Source of the DNA: Magicicada septendecula
Lineage: Eukaryota; Arthropoda; Insecta; Hemiptera; Cicadidae
Reading direction: 5' to 3'
DNA length: 64,000 nucleotides
Assembly (NCBI GenBank): GCA_034769895.1
Contig: CM068368.1
Coordinates: forward strand, 338,605,076-338,669,075
Below the pieces are notes generated by a model that worked only from the letters and a program-made list of their open reading frames with translations, searched no databases and had not been told where the DNA came from. The first letter of the stretch is position 1. Every line of letters starts with the position of its first letter. Made by a program: the position numbers and the translations under genes. Positions 37,084 to 47,564 of this stretch are shown piece after piece.

Positions 37084-38639
37084 GATAGAGTGTACAATAT
37101 TGTACTCGGTTGCCTCTGATGTAGTTGGAAGCTAAGTGGAATAGTAATAACAAACAAAATCACAAAAAAAAGAAACATATATTTAATATAGTATAAAAAC
37201 TAGTATGGAATTTTTAAAAATACGACACATTAATATCACGTATCATTATTTTATTTTGTTTAAATAATTTAATTATTTGAGCTCATAACTATCAGCGTTA
37301 AGAGGAGACAAGAGTGAAATTTTCAAGTTCAAGAGGAACTGAGTTGATAGTAGTAATTTTAAGAAAAAATCTGTTTGTCCCAAATAAGAAAATGAATTCC
37401 CAAACACCTAATGTGACTCAACGGTTATCTACAGTTTTGGCGTTATAAAGAAAATTTCATGACGGGAAAATTATACGTTTTCACTGCTAAGCAAGCAATG
37501 CAAATTGTTGTCAGCACTAGCACACAACCGTTACACAAATCTGTTATGCATACATCTTTAATAAACGTTCATTACATTTAATTAGGGCAGTTAATAGTTA
37601 TTTTAAATACAATATTAAAAAGTAAACATTTTTATCTGAAGTGAATTAAATAGTTCTTAATTTTTTATTATAATATGGCACTATACAAGATGTTATAGAT
37701 AAGATATACATTATCTGCTTATTGAATACGTATTTCAGGAGCACGAAAACTCATCCGTCCAGTCATGAATTAATTTTGATTGTTTTTTTTATTAACAACC
37801 TGTAAGCAACAGATATATTACATATATATGCAATGTTTACATAGTTATAATGTCTAGAATTATAATTATAACTATGTCATATATAGTTGTAATTATTTAC
37901 GGAAATTACTTTAAGATGTTGAATGAAACGTTGTTTACATTTTTGTATTACTTTTATAAATTAATACTTTTATTAATTTAATTCAATCTACCGTGAAACT
38001 TCAAGTAAAATGGAAAACTGAAAATAAGTTCAATGCTGAGCAATGTTTCTAACAAGAGAGAAGAGGTAAATATTTTTGCATGAATTGTAGTTGAATTAAT
38101 TTCAAGAGATGAAAACCGCATGATTTTTTTAGTTTCAAACAGCTGATCATTTTTTTTTGTAGTTTCAATAGACAATTTTTTTTAGTTCTAGAGAATAGAC
38201 AACCATGTTGAAACAACACAAACAACATTTTTCTTTAGGATCTAATACCAAGAGAAAAGTCCAGTAGAAATGAGAAAGTAGAAAAGTTATGCTAATTTTA
38301 CCCCACTCCCCCCAAAAAAAAATTAAAAACGTATAGCATTTTGTCTCCCCTTAATTGAATATTTGTTTCAAAAGATAAATCTCCTAATACACATAATTGA
38401 TCACAGATAGCCGTTGAGTCAGTTCCCAGAAGTAGCCTCTACCCGGAAGATCATAAGGTCGAGTGTGTTTTATCTTTTAAGTCGGATTCAGCCGCTAGTC
38501 GCTCATCAACTGTAATAAAAAATTAAAAAACATTAATAATTATTTATCATCCCAGTAAATTTTAATAATTTTGTCATATATCAGATCTGTTTATATTTAA
38601 CAAAATAATATGTGTCTCACGTTTCTTTTAACGTAGTGT
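37081..38639. other. AT-rich region, probable 3' side of the CBM14 gene
   Basis: No gene is seen. If the CBM14 gene extends beyond 38997 by splicing, its 3' untranslated region lies here. A minus-strand AATAAA occurs at about 37968, but nothing proves its use. Confidence 0.4.
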
Positions 38640-38996
38640 TCACATTATCCCTGTTACGGATGTAGTTACTCTACTAGAACTAGAAAAAAACAGGGATGTA
38701 ATTATTTTTGACACACAAAAACTAAGCATATTTTTCCATGAAAACGTTCAGTACAAATCTACAAAAATTGTTTAAAAGAAGAGAATTGAGATATTTTTAC
38801 AATTCTATTTGTGAAAGTAACGTACGGTGTTTCTAACCTCGTGTAGAAATTTCAAAGTTGTTGCTTTTACACGTTCTGGGATAATAGGACTTGAAAATAA
38901 TAAATTAACATGATGAACATAAACGGTTACGAGTCCCCTTATAGACTATTATACTGTCATACTTTTGTTTCATTTATTTCACTCAATTAGTACAAG

Positions 38997-39172
38997 TTAC
39001 CAGTAAGCTTCGTAGTAAGGAACACATCTATGAGTAGCCGCGTGGTAGCCCATCCCATTGCTACACGTTACTATTTCGAATCGTCCTTGCGTGCAGACGG
39101 CCACTGTAGAGCAGAGCGCGTTCAGTTTGTACACCGAGTTTGGCGTACACGACGTCCTCGTGTCCAGTATGC
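38997..39172 (-). CDS. CBM14 gene, exon d: third chitin-binding domain
   Basis: This exon is not an obvious ORF because it has no internal start, but the acceptor ACTTGCAG precedes it and the phase (two bases completing a glycine) fits the donor at 41474. It encodes ILDTRTSC then cysteines spaced 11, 5, 9 and 12 residues apart, ending VPYYEAYW and TAA. CBM14 domains bind chitin and need six cysteines in three disulfides. Here only five are present if TAA is the real end. Splicing at the GTAACT inside the last tryptophan codon would instead create the sixth cysteine with seven residues between, the usual spacing (see findings). The aromatic residues typical of chitin contact are fewer than in the other two domains. 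Confidence 0.75.
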
Positions 39173-41473
39173 CTGCAAGTAAAACTTGTGTTACTTAATA
39201 CGAATAAAAAAATAGCAACAAGATTGGAAGCAGGTTAGCGACAGAGTTATTGTGGTTTATTTAACGAAACTGGTTCACCTAATCAACTACGATGAGCAAC
39301 TTTAAAGACGTCTCATTTGGTTTCATAGCGCTTTTAATATTTCACATTTAGTTGAAGCAACTGGTAAGAAACAGTTTATATTAAGCCTACATTCATTTAA
39401 ACATATCGGTAACACTCATGTCGGAAATAATACTGCAAAGTAAAGTAAATATATCTCCTTGAGATTAAATAAGGTCATACCCTGACAAAAAGAAGAATGA
39501 CTACAATCCTGTCAGTCACTGAATTCTGTTTACGTAATATATTTGTGGTTACTTTGAAAACTAATCTTAAACGTAATAAAATGTTTTGATAGTATTAGTA
39601 AAATACAAGTTATATGGTTGAGCAAGTATACAAGTTACGTGAAGTCCGCTTTCTCACCCTATTCTACATTTCTCGCTACGACTACAGACTTGTGTCTACA
39701 CTAGCTAAGAAATAAATAAATGTGAACATAAAAAAAGTATAGTTCCTGGTGTTCCGTATATTCATTTTGTGACACAAAGTATCATAATAGATAAGAATTA
39801 AGTCTGTATGAAATAATCCTACTGACGACAAATAACATGATGTAATGCTATGTGATTATTTGCACGCGTTGTGTGAGAGGTAGTATGATATACACGCAAT
39901 ACTCTATACAGAAATATATTCATACTCAATATCCAAGTAGACTCATATTTACATTTATACTCAATTGTGTTTCTTTACTTTAGGGACAGCAATTGGAAGC
40001 TTTGTAAACGTTTTGGGAAAAGCTGACGTTTAGACACTTTGTCTGCCGATGCTCGTTGCAGACATTTTGTTGATGAAGTGATTCGACAGGTACGGAGAAC
40101 CGGTACCCTTGGTGTTGGATGTGAAAACGGTAGAAGAACTGCAGATGAAGTACGAGTTTATGTGACGATCGAAAACCAACTGTGGTTGTCGCAGAAAGGT
40201 TCGTGCTTGAAGCGCCCGTGGGAGAAGCAGCTGGAGGGAAAGAAAACTGCAAGTAAACAAAATGTAGGAGAGAGAAGAAAAGATATATTGGACGTACAGG
40301 AAATAGAAGAGTTATGAGATGGGAAGGCATTTGTTACGAGATCAATAAAGGTTAAGCAAATGGAATCGAAGAAGGAACGGAGAAAGTGCTATGGAAAAAG
40401 GAGTTTTTAGAATCAAACATAAGACAAAGAACGCAAGAGAAATTGGCAGGTCGGGAGTAGCAGGGTTACGCTTAGAGAATAGAAAACGTGTGGCTACTTA
40501 ATATTTTGCACGTGTTATGTATTATGCAGTGCTCGCTCACCTATTCGACCTTCCAGATAATGGTCGATTATTCTACAGACATCCAGGTCATTTTTGTCAC
40601 ATGCGCCACAAAATCGAGGTTAAATACAGGATTCAGAAGCGGCGGTAGGTCAATTTGGATCTGGCAATTTGTGTGCGTTATCGGAGATCTTGTTATCGTG
40701 ACATGTGGATTATCGTGTGCCTACATTTGTAATTAGTGACTTGTATTATTTAGTACGACACGTTATATTTATTGTGCGTTACATAACTGCTTGTTGGATA
40801 AGCGTAAGCTTGAAGAATTGTTGTATACGAGTGTTTATTGTTGTTGTTTTTATTTGAACTGTAAAGTTCTAGTGATTTTGTCCGGTGTCCAATTGTTCCG
40901 TTTCAACTGTTCAAACACAACATCTATGTGAGCGTCGTAACATGAATATGGTATTAGTAAAAAGTCAGTTACATTTTTAAATTTTAAACGTCTGACTAAC
41001 ATGATGCTTAAATTTATAAAATTCAGAAACGTTTTGTCCTTAAAGAGAAATACTATATAGCATAATAACACGTTACTTTTAATCATTTTAATTTATCTGC
41101 AATACAGCTGTCAAATATTATGTTCAATTTTCTTACTAGTTACGAGAAAAAGAAATAACAGTGTTAACAATTATAATAAAATTGTTTTATTCGAATGTTC
41201 ACGCATGCATTGTCTGTCTTAACTTTTTGTATGTAACATGAATACCAGCTCTCGTACTTTCTAAGTGCTGAAACTGCAGAAACTTGTCGTGAGATACGTA
41301 TGGATGTTACCACCAAGTAATATATGCGAAAAAGAGTACGCTAAAGGAATATTTCAGAGAAAACTTGAAGATTTCAAAATTTTTAAGATTCTCAAATTTA
41401 GGAATTTTGTAGATTGTAAGTGCTTGTAAATATAAGATTCAAATTAATGTCATATTTTAAATTAAGAATTTAC
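39173..41473 (-). other. Intron between exons c and d of the CBM14 gene
   Basis: A phase-1 intron of 2.3 kb. ORFs on both strands at 39980-40330 have no recognisable family, and no additional exon could be identified. Confidence 0.6.
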
Positions 41474-41744
41474 CTGCAGGAACTTTCTTGAGGGCGAAGT
41501 AACCTTCAGGCGTGGCCACTGCAGGTGCAAGCGGAGACGGTGCCGGTTCTTCTACTGCAGGTGTCTCTACTTCGTGCACGGGTGCTGGACTCAAGGGTGG
41601 CGCTGGTGGTGATGGCGACGGCGACTCTGTGGCGACGTTGGTAGTTGTCTCCGTCTCTGGTTCTGTTACCGGCTCTGGAGGGATCGGGTTCGTCGGGACA
41701 CCGTTACACTCGACGCGGTACGGATAGTCGCAAACTTTGATATC
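41474..41744 (-). CDS. CBM14 gene, exon c: end of second domain and Pro-rich linker
   Basis: Acceptor TTTCAG precedes GATATC, entering in phase 0 and continuing the second CBM14 domain: DIKVCDYPYRVEC supplies cysteines five and six, seven residues apart. The rest is a linker of about 75 residues rich in proline, glutamate, threonine and alanine (VTEPETETTTNVATESPSPS), the sort that is O-glycosylated in peritrophic and cuticular proteins. The exon ends with the donor GTAAAT in phase 1. Its first bases match the phase-0 donor at 46183, so the domain is split between exons b and c at a glutamate. Confidence 0.9.
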
Positions 41745-43586
41745 CTGAAACACGCCACTGCCTTGCAACCTTACTACGTTTTGTGTAATATTATTTCAGT
41801 TTGTGACCGTGAAAATGAAATAGCTTAAAATGAAAGCAGTTAACAAATGACTCATAAAGTGCTATCATTAATAGCAATATAATACCAATATTAATAATTA
41901 GGTTAGCCGTAATATTAATTATTACTACTAATGGTTAACCGTATGTCATACAAAATGCTTATGCAAAATATAACCTTCAATAAATGCAAAAATATTTGAC
42001 TAAAATAAAGATCGTCCAAGATAAAAGAATTTTCGTCGCTGTTTGTAGAGTGAAAAAGACTTTAAAGCATCATGAAGGTATAACAGAAACTTCAGCGTCA
42101 TTTAAAGTTTCAATAAACACTTAAGGAGTAATAACGATGTTTAGTACCTATTGCATTAAGATATATATAAAAGAAGCATTGAGAAAACAAAATATGAAAC
42201 GCCCAAGAATAGAGGACAAAGATATCCTATTATTCGCAGGCAACCAAGAACTTACAATAAGTAGGGAAGCTTAGGACATTCTGAGTGGAATATGACAAGT
42301 ATGAAATGAGCATAAATGTGAAGAAAACGGCTGTGAAGATCAGGAGTATCCACTTTACGAATAGCATATCTGAAGAATCAAGATTACAAGTGTTAGGAAA
42401 GCATAATATCAGAAGAAGGGACATGAACTAGACATACACAAAATACAATTTTGCATAGTCAAAAATCTTTCGGACTCTACGTTTACTCGAACAAAATCGG
42501 GTTCAGTACAAAGACGACAATCTACAAAAGTATAAGGAAAAAACTGATGTAGTAGAAATCGATTTCCTATAACAGCATTTCAAGACAAAATTAAATTTCC
42601 ATTGACCGCATTGAAACCTGTCAGTAATTTTAAGGTCTCTTTTAGAGAATTAAATTAAAATAACAGCAACATTCTTTTTATTCTGGGAAAACCGCTATTT
42701 TATTGTTGCAATAAAATTAAATTATTCATAAATTACATTGGATTATCTTCTCGTTTTAGATTTAAGCATTGTTGCATTTCCAACTTTATTATCGTAGACA
42801 ACATCACTGTTCTCCTTCCAGGGGGAGCTCCGTCGTTTATTTCTGTATCCTATCTGAAGACAATATGATCTTTCAGTAAGTTTTGAACAACAAGCCATAT
42901 TGCAAGCTTTTCAACTTGATATCGTTACTCCTTTGTACTTCTCCACACAGAGATACTTTATTTCTGCATTCTACAAAGCTCTTCAGTCCATCCATATTTT
43001 GATATATTTATCATTTCAGAACATAAAACAGTGTGTCATTTTTCAGAACATGTCAGAAGTCTTTTTCCGGTCCTTTTTTTTGTTAATTCTCTTGAAAAGA
43101 AATTAAATGATATAACCTAACGTAATGATAATTTGTTGACTTTTCTGCAATTTTCAGTTACAAAATCAAAGCTAAATGTTAAAGATAGGACTTTATTTTG
43201 TTACAGTACTGTATTTGGTGAAGCTATTAAACCAGGCGTAACCCGTTACTATAATGAAAACACGAACGTCCTTTACCTTCCCGGGATACGATCTGATTGA
43301 CTTATTAAATACCGTCTTGCATTAGCTAGTCATCATCTACAACTAACGTTGATCTCACTGAAGTTGCAGCGTAAGTTGAGTTGTAAAGAGTACCGTTTTA
43401 TATTATTTGTATTTAGTGATAATTTTGTACAAAAGCCTTTGTAAGTTTATTTTTATCGTCTATACGAACATTGTGTCAACTGCTCAGCGTGTAACATTGA
43501 AGTTATCATTACCCATCTTATATCCTTTCATGGTTATTATTATAATTACACTATGCAACATTTTAAAACTTTTGGTACGATGTTTT
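41745..43586 (-). other. Intron between exons b and c, downstream portion
   Basis: AT-rich, with a short reverse-transcriptase-like fragment at 42284-42430 on the plus strand and otherwise nothing recognised. The upstream portion of this intron holds the inverted-repeat element copy 2. Confidence 0.6.
42284..42430 (+). pseudogene. Short reverse transcriptase fragment
   Basis: The plus strand encodes EYDKYEMSINVKKTAVKIR, which resembles the segment after the YADD box in endonuclease-reverse transcriptases (a lysine-threonine-lysine pattern, here KKTAVK). The frame soon ends. The region before it, with LLFAGNQE, may be the decayed catalytic part in another frame. Low confidence. Confidence 0.4.
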
Positions 43587-43595
43587 AAGACTGTA

Positions 43596-45842
43596 AGGTG
43601 ATTTTAAAAGTATTTTTCATGCTGATTTCAAATCTGGTTTTAGTTTTTCCGTATCACGTAAGGTTTTTATACAATTCAATTTCGAAGTTTTAAAAAATCG
43701 AATTTTGTGAACAGGGAAAATTATTATTATTTGATTGTGATTTCAAAATTATTTATGTTTTAATCCTGCATAAAATCACAACACATGGCGGTGCATTAGA
43801 CAATGGTATACACTCACTTAAAAATGTTATAATTATTACGAAAAGACAACACATATATGACAATTTAATTCCTCTTCTTCGCTGAATTCACTGCTTCAAG
43901 ATCTTTCTGACGTGGGTTGAAACTTCTCTTCCGTGATTGTCTCCCTTCACCAGTGCCGTCTCTTTTTAGCATAAAACAGTAGTCGGCCATCATGTTGTCA
44001 TTTCACCTTCCCTGGTATCTCTTTTCCATGTCCTTGATATCCTGGTCGAAACGTTCGCCTTGTTCTTCACTGACATCGCCGAGGTTCGCAGGGAAAAAGT
44101 CAACATGTGAGTGTAGGAAGTGAAGATTTACACTCATGTTACATCCTAATTTCATGAAACTCTGCAACATTTTTTAACCATGGTTTTGTACTCTGGATGT
44201 TTGTGGTTGCCCAAAAAGTTGACAACAACTTCTTTAAACGAAACCCAGTCCCTTTTTTCCACTGGATTCATTGTACTTTCAAACAAATTGTCTGTCATTA
44301 ACTTTCTTGTCTGCGGTCCCACGAAGATCCCTTCTTTAAGTTTCTCATAAGATACTTTCGGAAATCTTGTTACCAAGTACTGGAAACAGTCACCATCTTT
44401 TGGAAGAGCTTTAGTGAACTGTTTCATTAATCCGAGTTTGATGTGCAGAGGAGGTAATAGTATCTTGCTTCGTTGAACAAGTGGTACATTTATTATGTTC
44501 TGTGAACCGGGTTGGAGGGTTTTTCTTTTGGGCCAGTCTGTCTTCTTCCAATGTTTGTCTCTGGCTCGACTATCCCATTCACAAATGAAAAAGGCATTTT
44601 TGTGTAGCCGGATTGTTGACCAAGTAACATACCTACTACTTTTAAATCCCCACAAATTGTCCAAGAATGTTTTCCATAATTCACGTATTTTAGCAGAGCT
44701 TTGAGATTTACATACGTCTCCTTGAGATGAACTGAATGTGCAATAGGTACTGAACCAAACAAATTTCCATTGTGTAAAAGTGCACCTTTGAGGCTAGTTT
44801 TGGACGAGTCTATAAATAACCTCCACTCACTTGGATTGTAAATGACGTTAAAGAAATTCAATAAACCCTCAATATCACAACAATAAATCAGAGAGTCTTC
44901 TTCTTTAAAGAATTTCATTAATTCCTTCTCTCTGGACCTATACCAAGAGAACGTAACTCCGGGTAGTAGAAGATTTTTTGCATTCAATCTTGACCCAAGC
45001 AATTGGGCGGCATCTTTTGTCAGGTTCAAGTCACGAGTAATATCATTAAGTTCATTTTGACTGAATAATTGTGGTGCAGAATCTTCTTCCGGGCTGTAAT
45101 CATCAGCATTATCGCTTTCATTTTCTGAGCTGCTCGCCAGTGGCACATCTTCAAGAACGGGAGGTAGAACTGGGATAGGGAGAGAATTACAATGCGTAAC
45201 TGGTCGTAAGGCCGAAGGAATGTTCGGATATTGTATATCCTTCTTACTTTTTGCGTTATGACTTTGCATTTTAACCATACAAAAATAGCAATCGTTAACA
45301 TGATTTTGTGGCTCCCTCCAAACCATTGGGATTGCAAAAGGCATTGATTTTTTTGCACCATTTTTCCACAGTCTCAGTCCCTCAACACATGTACGACATA
45401 CCTTGTGTGGTGCCCAGCTTTTGTCTTCATCACCAAGCCTTATGCCGAAGTACGCGTAATACACGTTTCTCACAAAACTATTAATGTCCTGTCTTTGCTT
45501 ACCAATTACGTAGCTACCACAAATATAACAGAACACGTTTGGGTTATTCAAACACTTCCGGGAACTCATTTCTACAGAAAGTTCACAAACTATATATGAC
45601 AGCACAAATATAACCTCACAGCACTATATCATGTAAACAATGAACTACTGTTTTCTGCCTAACAGCCAGCTGGGTGTAACAAGTGTGGCCAACTAATCCC
45701 TCCCACACAATAAAATTTCCCCTTGTGAAACTTACGTGTAAATAAAAGATGAGTTCATTTGATTTGCAAAAAAACTGTACGTAATAGAAAGAAACGGATT
45801 GCAGATCTGGAATCAGCGCAAAAAAATGCTTTAGGAACACCT
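43596..45842 (-). mobile_element. Inverted-repeat element, copy 2, with Cc8L18.2-like gene
   Basis: The left end AGGTGATTTTAAAAGTA and the inverse of the right end AGGTGTTCCTAAAGCAT align over about 45 bp including TGCTGATTTCAAATCTG against CGCTGATTCCAGATCTG. The flanks AAGACTGTA (43587-43595) and AAGACTACA (45843-45851) agree at 7 of 9 positions, a possible 9-bp target duplication. The unit is 2247 bp with one gene on the minus strand. Its ends and gene are shared with 5943-22364. It lies inside an intron of the CBM14 gene. Confidence 0.72.
43865..45569 (-). pseudogene. Cc8L18.2-like protein, possible RNase H-fold transposase
   Basis: The ATG at 45569 (MSSRKCLNNP) is chosen because the copy at 6239 begins at the same place. 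About 568 codons end in TAA at 43865. In order: CYICG and KVCRTCVEGL cysteine motifs (N-terminal 80 residues); acidic linker; EWRLFIDSSKTSLKGALLHN; HSWTICGDLKVVGMLLGQQ; a cysteine followed by EWDSRARDKHW; LLPPLHIKLGLMKQF; GCNMSVNLHFLHSHVDFF; and GERFDQDIKDMEKRYQG. This could be a DDE core: aspartate on the first strand, aspartate after ICG, an inserted CxxC and H, and a late glutamate. That reading is inference. Frameshifts near 44590 and 44165 and a TGA near 43990 make it inactive. The name comes from memory of arthropod annotations. Confidence 0.65.
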
Positions 45843-46182
45843 AAGACTACAGAAACATAGAAAATCATGTTGCATAGTGTTATTTACTACTAGTTTAAAA
45901 AGTAGGGTGTTAAATGAACACCTTGATTTATCACTTGTTCTCCACGACGCTTGATTTTTATGTTTTTATGTGAGTGTATTTTATAATTTCTGTTATCAAT
46001 GTGGGTCTCTTTTATCACATCAGAATTTGTATGATATCTTCTAACATTATCTGTCAAATGCCTTATTTCAATGTACAAGGCGTATGCGTGCTGGATGTCT
46101 AAATTCAGGTTTTCTCATACATCTATTAAATGAAGAAGACAGAGTTTCCATAGCGAAATAATTTAGTAAGCGTTGCACTTAC

Positions 46183-46388
46183 CTCGTGGAAGTTGAGGCC
46201 GGCCGGACAGATAAACTCGTACGGTACGGAAGCCACGCAGACATAAAACAGGCCGCAGTTTTTGTTGCTGCGGTATGTGCCATAAGGTGTGGGACACCGG
46301 GAACCTGGACCGCTCAGGTCTACTCCTGGACTGCCCGTACCGCCCTCTCCCGGTTGCAGTTGGCCACCGAACGCTGGCGGCTCGGGCT
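46183..46388 (-). CDS. CBM14 gene, exon b: linker and first part of second domain
   Basis: Acceptor TTTTGACAG opens the exon in phase 1, where AGCCC completes a lysine begun at 51312. After a glycine- and proline-rich linker (PEPPAFGGQLQPGEGG) comes a CBM14 domain: cysteines spaced 12, 5 and 9 residues, with aromatic residues GTYRSN and GLFYVC in chitin-contact positions, then CPAGLNFHE. The donor GTAAGT follows the glutamate in phase 0, and the domain is finished by exon c. Phases on both sides fit only this order of exons, which supports a real spliced gene. Confidence 0.92.
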
Positions 46389-47317
46389 CTGTCAAAATAA
46401 AAACACTGTTATTCCTACTTTATTCGTAGTATTTATAGATATTTTAAGTGTATGTAATTTCCCTTTCCTTCTCTGTCTCTCAAACACACACTCAATCCCC
46501 CTGTGCATATCACGAAGTCTTCCAGATGGAACACAATTTTCACGGGAAGAATAAATTTATTCACATAGTTCACGCGAACTCAAACATACGCTCGCAAAAT
46601 TTATATCTGTGTTAACTTACGTATGTGAAAACGTGTATATGTTCTTACAATGTTTACCACTGTAAGTTGACTACATGCTATGATATGCTATGACTTCTCG
46701 TTACAAAGAAGTACACAAAAAGTAACATAACATGGACGGTGTGTGGACTACGACAGTCTTGAGACTAACTTCAGATCAACACTATAATACAAGTTTGATT
46801 CATGTGGTCTTAAAGTATAATAAAATAAAGAAATACAAGTTAAGTTCCTTGTAAGGAACGTAAATATTACGTGACTGACAAGAGGCCCTAATGGATATCA
46901 AGGAGTTGAACAAGAAGGGCTGATCAGCAAGGTAATTAATACTCGTGGCCACCCGCTTGGTATTTAATTCTAAGAGAAAAACAGAAAAATCTGTTGGACG
47001 TATTCTCCTTTATGATTTGTTTTCATTGATTATGATAAATCATTTGGGTGTTTCGATCCGCAGGTCGATAATGAGAAAACACTAATGTGAACATTATTGT
47101 GTCTTTGTATAAGAGACTTGTGTGAACACGGCACCACGCGTAATACACTACACAACTGTATGTTACGTGGAAGCTCCAGTAACATCCCATGACATCGATG
47201 ACAGAGGAATCAGACATGGAAGCAAAAGAACAGCAAATTATTTACTTTAGCTTTAGTAGGAACATTTTAGAAGGTTGCTGATTCAAATAAAGGAATTAAC
47301 AGAATACAATAAACGCT
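46389..47317 (-). other. Intron between exons a and b, downstream portion
   Basis: AT-rich with no exon or element recognised. It ends where a short reverse transcriptase fragment begins. Confidence 0.55.
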
Positions 47318-47510
47318 AAATATTTGGGATACGCTGATGATATTGTCTTCTTTGCCAACAATGAAAGGTATCCTAAGACCATCGTAAGAAAAATATAAGG
47401 AAAACTAAAAAATTATTTCAAAATCAACTTAAACTGGACCAAATCTATATGTCTTGAGAATTCACAGCGAACATCTAACGAATTTCTCGCTAGCATTGTC
47501 CTTACTCTTC
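47318..47510 (+). pseudogene. Reverse transcriptase fragment with YADD box
   Basis: The plus strand encodes KYLGYADDIVFFANNER, the catalytic box of a non-LTR reverse transcriptase (YADD at 47330-47341), then a stop and KLKNYFKINLNWTKS, as expected for the segment after the active site. It is a short relic of an element unrelated to the R1-like insertion that lies just beyond it in the opposite orientation. Confidence 0.65.
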
Positions 47511-47564
47511 GTAACCATTGGCAGCCTGCAGTAAAGTGTCATATAGGTCCCTCATTTTAAGGTT

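Noticed and set aside
39980..40330. Overlapping ORFs of 92 and 116 codons on opposite strands
   Set aside because: Neither shows a known family, and both sit in an intron. A weak resemblance to retroelement tails was not enough to call.
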